From the NCBI GenBank assembly GCA_949740535.1, contig CATJHO010000115.1, forward strand, positions 31,368 to 95,367: 64,000 nucleotides of DNA. The letters are read 5' to 3'. Under the pieces are notes generated by a model. It made no database searches. It worked only from the letters and a program-made list of their open reading frames with translations, and had not been told where the DNA came from. The position numbers were made by a program, and so were the translations under genes. Positions 17,089 through 25,054 of the stretch are shown piece by piece. This stretch comes from an uncultured Lachnospiraceae bacterium (GTDB taxonomy: Bacteria > Bacillota > Clostridia > Lachnospirales > Lachnospiraceae). Positions within the stretch are counted from its first letter, which is position 1, and each line of letters starts with the position of its first letter.

Positions 17089-17802
17089 ATGAAGAACGAT
17101 ATTTCCCTGATGACACCAATTTCCAAGGATCTGCTGTATATGAAGATTGCAGATGCTATTTCCGATCATATTCAGAAGAATGATCTGAAGCCGGGGGATA
17201 AGCTGCCTCCGGAACGGGAGCTGGCAGCAAGGTTCCAGACCAGCCGCCATTCCGTGCGGGAGGCTCTGCGGGTTTTGGAAAATCAGGGCGTTATCACAAG
17301 CCAGATGGGAAGCGGCACCTATGTGGCCAGGATTCAAAAGGAGTCCAGTATTTATCTGGATCTGGTGAAGGTAAATTATATCGAAATGCTCAATGTGAAG
17401 ACGGAGCTGGAAAAATATGTAATCCGCCTGGTGGCTGAGCGCAGAGAAGAAATTGAAAAGAAAGCTTTCGAACAGCTGGAGGAATATATAATCCAGATGG
17501 AGGAGAGCAGCGCGCAGGGAGTATTTGAGGCGGAAGTGGACAAGAAGTTCCATTATCTCCTGTCAGAGCTTTCCGGAAATACCATGCTTGGCCAGATGAT
17601 ACAGAAGATGATCAAGGCTTTTGACGAGTATTACATAGTGCTTCCCCAGTCGGTGAAGCTGTGTCTGGATACGGTCTGCTGGCACCGGGTGATTCTGGAT
17701 GGGATTCTGGAAGGAAATGTGGATAAGGCCCTTTATGCCAGCGATCGGATGCTGTTGATTGACCGGGAGATTGTAACCTACTGTGCCCAGTCTTCCAAAT
17801 AA
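17089..17802 (+). CDS. FadR-type GntR family transcriptional regulator
   Basis: 237 residues. Residues 10-75 are the winged helix of GntR proteins (IADAISDHIQKNDLKPGDKLPPERELAARFQTSRHSVREALRVL-type sequence and a GSGTYV wing). The C-terminal 150 residues are all-helical FCD domain, which usually binds a small carboxylated ligand and often a metal; His residues at FHYLLSELSGN and CWHRVILDGIL are in the expected places. It lies directly before the ABC transporter operon on the same strand, with its own promoter, and a TGGTTGAACCA palindrome matching the TGGTnnnACCA operator of this subfamily sits in front of the transporter genes. It is the likely local regulator, with autoregulation possible. 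Confidence 0.9.
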   Translation: MKNDISLMTPISKDLLYMKIADAISDHIQKNDLKPGDKLPPERELAARFQTSRHSVREALRVLENQGVITSQMGSGTYVARIQKESSIYLDLVKVNYIEMLNVKTELEKYVIRLVAERREEIEKKAFEQLEEYIIQMEESSAQGVFEAEVDKKFHYLLSELSGNTMLGQMIQKMIKAFDEYYIVLPQSVKLCLDTVCWHRVILDGILEGNVDKALYASDRMLLIDREIVTYCAQSSK

Positions 17803-17883
17803 CAGGGGAAACGGGCACAGACAGGCGTCCGGATGCCTGCGGGGTTACGGAATAATAAACCAGGATTCAAATGCAAAAAAATA

Positions 17884-17912
17884 TTGACAACAGCCATTTC
17901 AGCGTTTATGAT
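17884..17912 (+). promoter_or_regulatory. Promoter of the ABC transporter operon
   Basis: TTGACA (17884-17889), 17 bases, then TATGAT (17907-17912), a near-consensus promoter about 120 bases upstream of the binding-protein gene. Confidence 0.75.
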
Positions 17913-17990
17913 TAAAAAGGACATAAAAAAGTGGTTTTGGACTATGAAAATTGTGCAATTTTTAACAAAACTATTTTTTTATTTCCAAAG

Positions 17991-18001
17991 TGGTTGAACC
18001 A
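17991..18001. promoter_or_regulatory. Likely GntR/FadR operator, TGGTTGAACCA
   Basis: A palindrome with the TGGTnnnACCA arrangement of FadR-type operators, located in the transcribed leader between the promoter and the first gene. An AGTGGTT half-site is repeated at 17930-17936 and at 16986-16992 before the regulator gene. Confidence 0.5.
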
Positions 18002-18034
18002 TTGTACCAATCTAATAAAGACAGGAGGAAAAGA

Positions 18035-19657
18035 ATGAAAAAGAGAGTTTTAGCAGTACTGCTCACCGGAGCACTGGCAGTATCTTTACTTGCAGGCTGT
18101 GGCGGCGGTGCGGGAGACACCACAACGGGAGAGACCGGTGATGCTCCGGCTGCGGAACAGGGTTCCGGAGACGAGACAGAAGCGCCTGCAGAGGGCGGCG
18201 AGGGCAGTGATACCATCACCTTTGGACAGGCAGCAGATCCCAGAAGCCTGGATCCGGCATTTGCAGATGACGGCGAGTCTACAAAGATTAACACCAATAT
18301 CTATGAAGGACTGGTGAGATATTCCGATACCACGACTGAGATTCAGCCCAGCCTGGCAGAATCCTGGGAAGTAAGTGATGACGGATTAACCTATACATTC
18401 CATTTAAGACAGGGCGTGAAATTCCATGACGGCACCGACTTCAATGCAGAAGCCGTAAAGATCAATTTTGACCGTCAGCTTCCCGGCAACGCTACTGAGG
18501 ATATGCCTTATGCAGGTTTTGTGTTTGCAGCAGTAACCGAGGTAACTGCAGAGGATGATTACACCGTTGTAATCAAGCTGTCCGAGGCACAGACACCCTT
18601 CCTTGCTAACCTGGCTATGATTCAGGGATCTCCCATTGTAAGCCCGGCAGCGCTGGAAGCCAATGATAACAATGTAACGAACAGCCCCTGTGGTACAGGC
18701 CCCTACAAGTTTGTGAGCTGGGATACCAATCAGTCTGTAGTTCTGGAGCGTTTTGAGGATTACTGGGGAGAGCCGGCCAAGACAAAGAACCTGATCTTCC
18801 GGATTATTCCTGACAACTCTGCACGTGTGATCGCGCTCAATAACGGCGAGGTAGACGTGATTGACGGTATCGACGCGATGGTTGTGGATCAGATCAGCCA
18901 GTCCGGAAACAACGTACAGACTGACGAGGCTATGATGACCAACTATATGGCATTTAACACCACAGAAGGTGTATGTAAGGATGTAGAGGTCCGCAGAGCG
19001 TTGGTTCAGGCCCTCAATGTTCCGGAGATGGTTCAGACTCTGTATCAGGGTTATGATCAGCCGGCAACCACCTTCCTGCCCTCCTCTCTGCCGGGATATG
19101 ACAGCACCATTGCACCGCCGGCTTACGATCCGGAGGCAGCACAGAAGGTACTGGCCGATAAAGGTGTGACTTCTCTTCATATTATCACCTACTCCGTAGC
19201 AAGACCTTACAATACAGTCGGCGGACAGAAGCTGGCAGAAGCTGTACAGGGCTATCTTTCCAAGGTGGGTGTAGAGTGTACCATCGATGCTTATGACTGG
19301 ACAACGTTCAAAGAGAAGGCCCAGACAGATACGTATGATCTCCTTTTTGCAGGATGGGGCGGAGATAACGGAGATCCGGATAACTTCCTGAACCTGCTGG
19401 CTACAGATGATATTTCCATGAACTACTCTCACTTCAGCAGTGACGAGTACAAGAAACTGATCGCAGACGGTCTGGTTACTCCGGTTGGCGATGAGAGAAG
19501 TGCTATTTATACGGAATGTGAGAAGATTATTGCCGATCAGGTTCCGATTCTTCCCATCTCTCATGCAAACTTTATGTGTGGAGTGAGCCCAAGAGTAAAC
19601 GGATTTTTCTATCACGTTGCACAGGCAACAAAGTTTGCGAACGTAACCAAGAACTAA
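18035..19657 (+). CDS. ABC transporter substrate-binding lipoprotein (family 5, peptide/oligosaccharide type)
   Basis: 540 residues from ATG 18035 with AGGAGGAAAAG upstream. The signal peptide ends in LLAGCGGG, a lipobox, so the protein is anchored outside the membrane. A Gly/Thr/Glu-rich linker of about 45 residues leads to a SBP_bac_5 domain (FGQAADPRSLDPAF, then LAESWEVSDDGLTYTFHLRQGVKFHDG, later NNGEVDVIDGID). Members bind dipeptides, oligopeptides, nickel or, in several lineages, oligosaccharides. Two glycosidase genes follow the transporter genes here, so a glycan ligand is worth considering. A strong hairpin after the gene probably raises binding-protein level over the permeases. Confidence 0.93.
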   Translation: MKKRVLAVLLTGALAVSLLAGCGGGAGDTTTGETGDAPAAEQGSGDETEAPAEGGEGSDTITFGQAADPRSLDPAFADDGESTKINTNIYEGLVRYSDTTTEIQPSLAESWEVSDDGLTYTFHLRQGVKFHDGTDFNAEAVKINFDRQLPGNATEDMPYAGFVFAAVTEVTAEDDYTVVIKLSEAQTPFLANLAMIQGSPIVSPAALEANDNNVTNSPCGTGPYKFVSWDTNQSVVLERFEDYWGEPAKTKNLIFRIIPDNSARVIALNNGEVDVIDGIDAMVVDQISQSGNNVQTDEAMMTNYMAFNTTEGVCKDVEVRRALVQALNVPEMVQTLYQGYDQPATTFLPSSLPGYDSTIAPPAYDPEAAQKVLADKGVTSLHIITYSVARPYNTVGGQKLAEAVQGYLSKVGVECTIDAYDWTTFKEKAQTDTYDLLFAGWGGDNGDPDNFLNLLATDDISMNYSHFSSDEYKKLIADGLVTPVGDERSAIYTECEKIIADQVPILPISHANFMCGVSPRVNGFFYHVAQATKFANVTKN

Positions 19658-19676
19658 TCCGTGTTGGATAACTTTT

Positions 19677-19712
19677 AATCAGGGGGGTGTCGCGGCACCC
19701 CCCTGATTGTTT
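19677..19712 (+). terminator. Intercistronic terminator or attenuator after the binding-protein gene
   Basis: A perfect 13-bp stem, AATCAGGGGGGTG (19677-19689) with CACCCCCCTGATT (19696-19708), 6-nt loop, followed by only a short GTTT tail. No promoter is evident before the next gene, so partial read-through to the permease genes is expected. Confidence 0.75.
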
Positions 19713-19825
19713 AAAGAAGCAACGGGCCGGATGAAAGCTCCGGCGGCTGCAAAGGCAGCTGGATCATCGCAGCAGTCCCTTCAAAGGAACTGTTACGAAT
19801 CATTATAATAGAGGATTACATAACT

Positions 19826-20842
19826 ATGGGAAAATATATTATAAAAAGACTTCTCATGCTCATACCGGTACTGCTTGGAGTATCTATTATCGTATTCGTG
19901 ATTACCCATGTATTTTCTCCGGATCCGGCCCCGGTTGTGCTGGGCCAGCATGCTACGGAGGAATCCATGGAGGCATGGCGTGAGGCAAATGGACTGAACG
20001 GTTCGGTGGTCAGTCAGTATATCGATTATCTGGGCGGTGTCTTTAGAGGCGATCTGGGCAATTCCTATTATACCAAGCAGCCAGTTGCAAAAGAGCTGTC
20101 CAGCCGGTTCCCCGCAACCATAGAGCTTGCGGTGGTATCTGTGATTCTGGCCGCGGTTTTCGGAATTTTGATTGGTGTGGTTTCGGCCGTAAAGAAGAAT
20201 TCCATCTGGGACAGCGGCGGGCGGATTCTGTCGCTGGTGGGAGTTTCCATTCCTATCTTCTGGCTGGGTGTAATTATGATTATTGTTTTTTCCGGTACCC
20301 TTCACTGGCTTCCATCCGGCGGCCAGATCGATCCCCTGTTAAAGCCGAAGAGTGTTACAGGCTTTAATCTTCTGGACTGTATTATTACCGGGAATACAGC
20401 CGGACTGGCAGATTCTCTGAAGCATATGGTGATGCCGGCCATGGCCCTGTCCATGTATTCTCTGGCAATCATCACCCGGATTACCAGAACCAGTATGCTG
20501 GACAGTATGAAGCAGGACTATGTGCGCACGGCAAGGGCCAAGGGAATCTCCGAGGGGAAGGTGCTGACACGGCATGTGCTTCGGACTTCCATGAATCCGG
20601 TGGTTACCGTGATTGGGCTTCAGTTCGGCAGCATGCTGGGCGGAGCGGTGCTGACGGAGCGGGTATTTGCCTGGCCGGGCATTGGTTCCTACATTGTGGA
20701 ATGCGTGCAGAAATCAGATTTTCCGGTCATACAGGGAGCAGTGCTTCTGACAGCTACCATTTTTGTACTGGTAAATCTGGCGGTTGATATTATTTATACA
20801 TTCCTGGATCCCAGGATCAAGCTTGGAAAGAAGGAGGGATGA
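19826..20842 (+). CDS. ABC transporter permease, DppB/OppB type
   Basis: 338 residues with the layout of DppB: a first helix (YIIKRLLMLIPVLLGVSIIVFVI), a large outside loop with DYLGGVFRGDLGNSYYTKQPV, then five more helices. The EAA loop that contacts the ATPases is TRTSMLDSMKQDYVRTARAKGI. GAGGATT precedes ATG 19826. It is the second gene of the transporter operon, 170 bases after the binding-protein gene, with the attenuating hairpin in that gap. It pairs with the next gene product to form the membrane channel. Confidence 0.93.
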   Translation: MGKYIIKRLLMLIPVLLGVSIIVFVITHVFSPDPAPVVLGQHATEESMEAWREANGLNGSVVSQYIDYLGGVFRGDLGNSYYTKQPVAKELSSRFPATIELAVVSVILAAVFGILIGVVSAVKKNSIWDSGGRILSLVGVSIPIFWLGVIMIIVFSGTLHWLPSGGQIDPLLKPKSVTGFNLLDCIITGNTAGLADSLKHMVMPAMALSMYSLAIITRITRTSMLDSMKQDYVRTARAKGISEGKVLTRHVLRTSMNPVVTVIGLQFGSMLGGAVLTERVFAWPGIGSYIVECVQKSDFPVIQGAVLLTATIFVLVNLAVDIIYTFLDPRIKLGKKEG

Positions 20843-20846
20843 CCAT

Positions 20847-21761
20847 ATGCTGGGTAAAAAACAGAAACCTGTAGAGGTTCCGGGGCAGGAAAAGCCGGAA
20901 TCGGAGCTCCATGCCGTATGGGAATCTCTGAGGGTAAATAAGACAGCCATCTTTGGCATGGTGATCATTATTATACTGGTGGCTGTGGCGCTGGTTACCT
21001 TTCTTGCAGATGCTGCAGGTATTCAGATTCTGCCCTACGATCCCAATGAGACGGATATGACAGCCAGCTTTGTGAAGCCCTGTGCAGAGCACTGGTTCGG
21101 TACCGATGAGCTGGGACGGGATATCTTCAGCCGGATTCTGGACGGAACCAAGATCTCCTTATTCGTGGGCTTTGCTGTTGTAATCTTTTCTCTGTTCTTT
21201 GGAATTATTTTGGGCGCAGTGGCAGGTTATAAAGGCGGGGTTGTGGATACGGTGATTATGCGCATTATGGATATTATGCTTTCCATTCCCGGAATCCTCT
21301 TTGCCATTACCTTGATGGCGGCGCTGGGAAAAGGCCTTGATAAAGCCATTGTGGCTATTGGAATTGTAGCCATACCGGAGTATGCGCGGATTGTCAGAGG
21401 AAGCGTTCTCTCTGCCAAGGAGAGTGACTATACCCAGGCGGCCAGAGTCATCGGAAACAGGGATCTTCGGATTATCTTTAAACATATTCTGCCCAATATT
21501 ATCTCTCCCATTATTGTACGGGCCACACTGGGAATTTCCGGAGCGATTTTAGACACGGCAGCGCTTGGTTTCCTGGGATTGGGCGTACAGCCGCCCGTTG
21601 CAGAGTGGGGCGATATGCTGGGAAGAGCCAAGGGATATATTTTCGCGGCTCCCTATACCCTGGTATTTCCGGGACTTGCAATTACGCTGGTGGTACTGGC
21701 ATTCAACTTGTTTGGCGACGGATTGAGCGATGCGCTGGATCCCAAATCCAGAAAGCGTTAA
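20847..21761 (+). CDS. ABC transporter permease, DppC/OppC type
   Basis: 304 residues from ATG 20847, directly after AAGGAGGG. It starts with a long cytoplasmic N-terminus (about 35 residues), then a first helix, the DppC-specific motif HWFGTDELGRDIFSRIL, and the permease core. The EAA loop is around IVRGSVLSAKESDYTQAARVIG. It partners the DppB-type permease encoded 4 bases upstream, which implies translational coupling. Confidence 0.93.
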   Translation: MLGKKQKPVEVPGQEKPESELHAVWESLRVNKTAIFGMVIIIILVAVALVTFLADAAGIQILPYDPNETDMTASFVKPCAEHWFGTDELGRDIFSRILDGTKISLFVGFAVVIFSLFFGIILGAVAGYKGGVVDTVIMRIMDIMLSIPGILFAITLMAALGKGLDKAIVAIGIVAIPEYARIVRGSVLSAKESDYTQAARVIGNRDLRIIFKHILPNIISPIIVRATLGISGAILDTAALGFLGLGVQPPVAEWGDMLGRAKGYIFAAPYTLVFPGLAITLVVLAFNLFGDGLSDALDPKSRKR

Positions 21762-21773
21762 GGGGGGATAGGG

Positions 21774-22757
21774 ATGTTATTAGAAGTCAAAAATCTAAAG
21801 ACTCAGTTTAAAATGAAAAAGGGTATTGTAAAAGCGGTGGACGACGTAAGCTTTTTCATCGATGAGGGTGAAGTCCTGGCAGTCGTGGGTGAGTCTGGTT
21901 CCGGTAAGAGCGTGACGTCTCTGTCTGTGATGGGGCTTCTGCAGGATCCGGGTAAAGTGACGGGAGGAGAGATTCTTTTTAAAGGAGAGAATCTTCTTGC
22001 CAAAGGGAAAAAAGAAATGCAGGAGATTCGTGGAAATCACATCTCCATGATTTTTCAGGAGCCTATGACCTCTCTGAATCCCGTGTACCGAATCAAGGAT
22101 CAATTGATGGAGAGCATTATGCTTCATATGAAGCTGCCCAAGAAAGAAGCCTATGAACGGGCAGTGGAGATGCTGAAAATGGTAGGCATTCCCTCGGCGG
22201 GGGATCGGGCAAAGGACTATCCCCATCAGATGAGCGGCGGTATGCGTCAGAGGGTGATGATTGCCATGGCCCTTTCCTGTAATCCGGAGCTTTTGATTGC
22301 AGATGAGCCCACTACGGCTCTGGATGTGACCATTCAGGCGCAGATTCTGGATCTGCTGGCGCAGATGCGGGAGAAGCTGCATATGGCGGTCCTTCTGATC
22401 ACCCACGATCTGGGCGTGGTGTCAGAGACGGCAGACCGGGTAGTGGTTATGTACTGCGGCAAGGTGATGGAACATGCGGATGTGAAAGAGATTTTTGCAA
22501 ATCCCCTGCATCCGTACACGATGGGACTTCTGAAGTCCATTCCCCGTCTGGATGGGGATGACGAGGGGCCGCTGTATATGATTCAGGGTATGGTGCCCAA
22601 TCCCCTTCATATGCCCACAGGATGTCCCTTCTCGGATCGATGTGAGAAGTGTATGGAGCGCTGCAGGCAGGAAATGCCGGAGCTTGTGAATATAGAGGGC
22701 CATGAGGTGCGGTGTTTCCTTTATTCCAAAGGATCCGAGGGAAAGGAGGAGGCGTAG
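21774..22757 (+). CDS. Oligopeptide-type ABC transporter ATP-binding protein, DppD/OppD type
   Basis: 327 residues. Walker A is GESGSGKS (about residues 38-45), the ABC signature is MSGGMRQRVMIAMAL, Walker B LLIADEPTTALD, and the switch histidine lies in ITHDLGVV. The C-terminal extension holds the cysteine cluster typical of OppD proteins (CPFSDRCEKCMERC), which binds an Fe-S cluster in some relatives. It energises uptake together with the following gene product. The start is ATG 21774, 12 bases after the permease stop. Confidence 0.94.
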   Translation: MLLEVKNLKTQFKMKKGIVKAVDDVSFFIDEGEVLAVVGESGSGKSVTSLSVMGLLQDPGKVTGGEILFKGENLLAKGKKEMQEIRGNHISMIFQEPMTSLNPVYRIKDQLMESIMLHMKLPKKEAYERAVEMLKMVGIPSAGDRAKDYPHQMSGGMRQRVMIAMALSCNPELLIADEPTTALDVTIQAQILDLLAQMREKLHMAVLLITHDLGVVSETADRVVVMYCGKVMEHADVKEIFANPLHPYTMGLLKSIPRLDGDDEGPLYMIQGMVPNPLHMPTGCPFSDRCEKCMERCRQEMPELVNIEGHEVRCFLYSKGSEGKEEA

Positions 22758-22758
22758 T

Positions 22759-23724
22759 ATGGGAGAAGTAATGTTTGATATCCGCCATCTGTCCAAGTAC
22801 TTCGTAGTAGATAAGGGCACCTTTGGCAGAGATAAGAAGATTCTGAAGGCAGTGGATGATGTAAGCTTTCAGATTGAAAAGGGAGAGACCTTCGGACTGG
22901 TGGGAGAGTCCGGCTGCGGAAAGACCACCATTGGAAAAATGCTGGTGAATCTCTATGAGCCTACGGACGGCCAGATTTTCTTTCAGGGAGAGGAGCTGAC
23001 GGGGCTTACACCGGCCCAGAGACGGCAGTACTGTAAGGATATCCAGTTGATTTTCCAGGACCCTTATGCGTCCCTGAATCCCAGGGTGACCATTGGCGAC
23101 ATTATTTCGGAGCCGATCCGGATCAATAAGCTTCTGCCGGAGGATCAGATTGAGGAGCGTGTGAATTATCTTCTGAACCGGGTGGGACTGGCCAATCACC
23201 AGAGAAACCGGTATCCCCATGAGTTTTCCGGCGGACAGAGGCAGAGAGTGGGAATTGCCAGGGCGCTGGCAGTAGAGCCCAAGATGATTGTCTGTGACGA
23301 ACCTGTGTCGGCTTTGGATGTGTCCATCCAGGCTCAGGTGTTGAATCTGCTGGATGAACTGCAGGAGGAATTTGGCCTGACCTACCTCTTTATTGCCCAT
23401 GGATTGAATGTAGTTAAGCATATCAGTGACCGGGTGGGCGTTATGTATCTTGGAAAACTGGTAGAAATTGCACCCAAGAAGGAGCTCTATGAGAATCCTC
23501 TGCACCCCTATACGCAGGCTCTGCTCTCGGCAGCGCCGGCAGTGGGAACAAGAAAGCGGGAGCGGATTATTCTGGAAGGAGACGTGCCAAGCCCCATCAA
23601 TCCGGAGCCGGGATGCCGGTTCTGCTCCCGGTGTTTCAAAAGAGGAACAGGCTGTGAAGCTTATGAGACCAAACTGAAGGAAGTACTGCCTGGGCATTTT
23701 GTGGCTTGTAAGGAGTATGCCTAA
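22759..23724 (+). CDS. Oligopeptide-type ABC transporter ATP-binding protein, DppF/OppF type
   Basis: 321 residues from ATG 22759, preceded by AAAGGAGGAGG; the gene starts one base after the previous stop codon, so translation is coupled. Walker A is GESGCGKT, the signature EFSGGQRQRVGIARAL, Walker B MIVCDEPVSALD. The H-loop reads IAHGLNVV, where most OppF proteins have IAHDL: a glycine replaces the usual aspartate after the switch histidine. The C-terminal region has CRFCSRCFKRGTGC, the OppF cysteine cluster. It is the fifth and last gene of the transporter set. Confidence 0.93.
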   Translation: MGEVMFDIRHLSKYFVVDKGTFGRDKKILKAVDDVSFQIEKGETFGLVGESGCGKTTIGKMLVNLYEPTDGQIFFQGEELTGLTPAQRRQYCKDIQLIFQDPYASLNPRVTIGDIISEPIRINKLLPEDQIEERVNYLLNRVGLANHQRNRYPHEFSGGQRQRVGIARALAVEPKMIVCDEPVSALDVSIQAQVLNLLDELQEEFGLTYLFIAHGLNVVKHISDRVGVMYLGKLVEIAPKKELYENPLHPYTQALLSAAPAVGTRKRERIILEGDVPSPINPEPGCRFCSRCFKRGTGCEAYETKLKEVLPGHFVACKEYA

Positions 23725-23795
23725 GGCTTTGTCTATGAATACGATTTAAAATGAATTGAGAATTTACAGGATAAAACACAAAGAGAGACATTAAA

Positions 23796-25046
23796 ATGAT
23801 GAAAGACATAAATAAAAACTGGTTTTCCGAGGCGCGCTACGGCCTGTTTATCCATTGGGGCCTCTATGCGGTTCTGGCCGGAGAGTATCAGGGAAAACGA
23901 ACGGATCACATTGCGGAATGGATTATGCATTATATGGATATTCCGGCAGAGGAATACCGTCATCTGGCAGAGTCTTTTGGAGGAGAGGCCTTCTCTGCAA
24001 GAGAAATTGTCCGGAAGGCAAAGGAAGACTGGGGCATGAAGTATCTGGTGTTCACCACCAAGCACCATGAAGGCTTTGCCATGTGGAATTCCCAGTGCAG
24101 CGATTACAATGTAGTGAAGGCATCGCCCTATGGAAAGGATATTTTGAAGGAGTTTCAGGAAGCCTGTGAGGAGTATGGAATCCGGCTGGGGCTCTACTAT
24201 TCTCAGGCACAGGACTGGGATGATCCCGACGGATACCGTTACGGAGCAGATAACAGCAGGAAGAATTTTCGACGGTACCTGGATGAGAAATGTATCCCCC
24301 AGCTGCGGGAGCTGCTTACGGGTTACGGAGAGATTTCCCTTCTCTGGTTCGATACCCCTATGGAAATGACCAGAGAGGAATCAAAGGAGCTGATTGATCT
24401 GGTGAATACGTATCAGCCTCACTGCGTGATCAGCGGAAGAATTGGAAATGAGCTGGGAGATTACCTGACTACGGGAGACAATTTTATTCCGGTAATGCCG
24501 CTTAAGCGGGAGTGGGAGGTTCCGGCTACCCTGAATGATACCTGGGGATACAACCGGCACGATCAAAACTGGAAAAAACCGGAAGAAATCTTAAAACTGC
24601 TCTTAAAGATTGTGGGAAGAGGGGGGAATTACCTTCTCAACATCGGGCCGGACGGCCGCGGCCGGGTTCCGGAGGAGAGCATTCAGATTCTGGACGAAGT
24701 GGGGCGCTATGTGCGGGAGAATGCGGATGGGATTTATGGCACCAGGAAGATGGATCTCTACCCCTATGATCTGGAGTGGGCCCAGCTTACGGCCAAAGAT
24801 TACAAGCTGTTTGTCCATGTTCTCAAACCCCGGATGCGCATTGAACTGCTCAATATGGCCAATGGGGTAAAGAGAGCTTATCTGGTGAAAAACGGGCAGG
24901 AGCTTATCTGCCGGTCCCGCAATATCTGTGAGGGAGATCCGATGGTAGAGGTGGAACTGACCGAGGAACTGCGCCAGCAGGCTTATTATGCGGTCTGCAT
25001 TGAACTGGAGGAAAAGGAACCCATATTTGAGCCTATTCGAGGATAG
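23796..25046 (+). CDS. Alpha-L-fucosidase, glycoside hydrolase family 29
   Basis: 416 residues from ATG 23796; the adjacent ATG 23799 is equally possible, and the ribosome-binding site (AAGAGAGA) is weak. GH29 enzymes are retaining exo-fucosidases. Visible blocks are WFSEARYGLFIHWGLYAV (residues 9-25), LVFTTKHHEGFAMWNSQ, GLYYSQAQDWDDP, SLLWFDTP with the likely nucleophile Asp186, and NYLLNIGPDGRGRVP. No signal peptide is seen, so the enzyme is intracellular and would act on imported oligosaccharides. It follows the transporter genes by 71 bases on the same strand without a terminator and is followed 8 bases later by a second glycosidase gene. Confidence 0.92.
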   Translation: MMKDINKNWFSEARYGLFIHWGLYAVLAGEYQGKRTDHIAEWIMHYMDIPAEEYRHLAESFGGEAFSAREIVRKAKEDWGMKYLVFTTKHHEGFAMWNSQCSDYNVVKASPYGKDILKEFQEACEEYGIRLGLYYSQAQDWDDPDGYRYGADNSRKNFRRYLDEKCIPQLRELLTGYGEISLLWFDTPMEMTREESKELIDLVNTYQPHCVISGRIGNELGDYLTTGDNFIPVMPLKREWEVPATLNDTWGYNRHDQNWKKPEEILKLLLKIVGRGGNYLLNIGPDGRGRVPEESIQILDEVGRYVRENADGIYGTRKMDLYPYDLEWAQLTAKDYKLFVHVLKPRMRIELLNMANGVKRAYLVKNGQELICRSRNICEGDPMVEVELTEELRQQAYYAVCIELEEKEPIFEPIRG

Positions 25047-25054
25047 ACAAACCT

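Noticed and set aside
18404..19615. Minus-strand ORF of 403 codons opposite the binding-protein gene
   Set aside because: Complement of a clear SBP_bac_5 gene; the composition, rich in Cys, His and Ile, is typical of an antisense frame.
22447..23697. Minus-strand ORF of 416 codons opposite the DppD/DppF-type genes
   Set aside because: Antisense of two intact ABC ATPase genes; it crosses the boundary between them and has no motif of its own.
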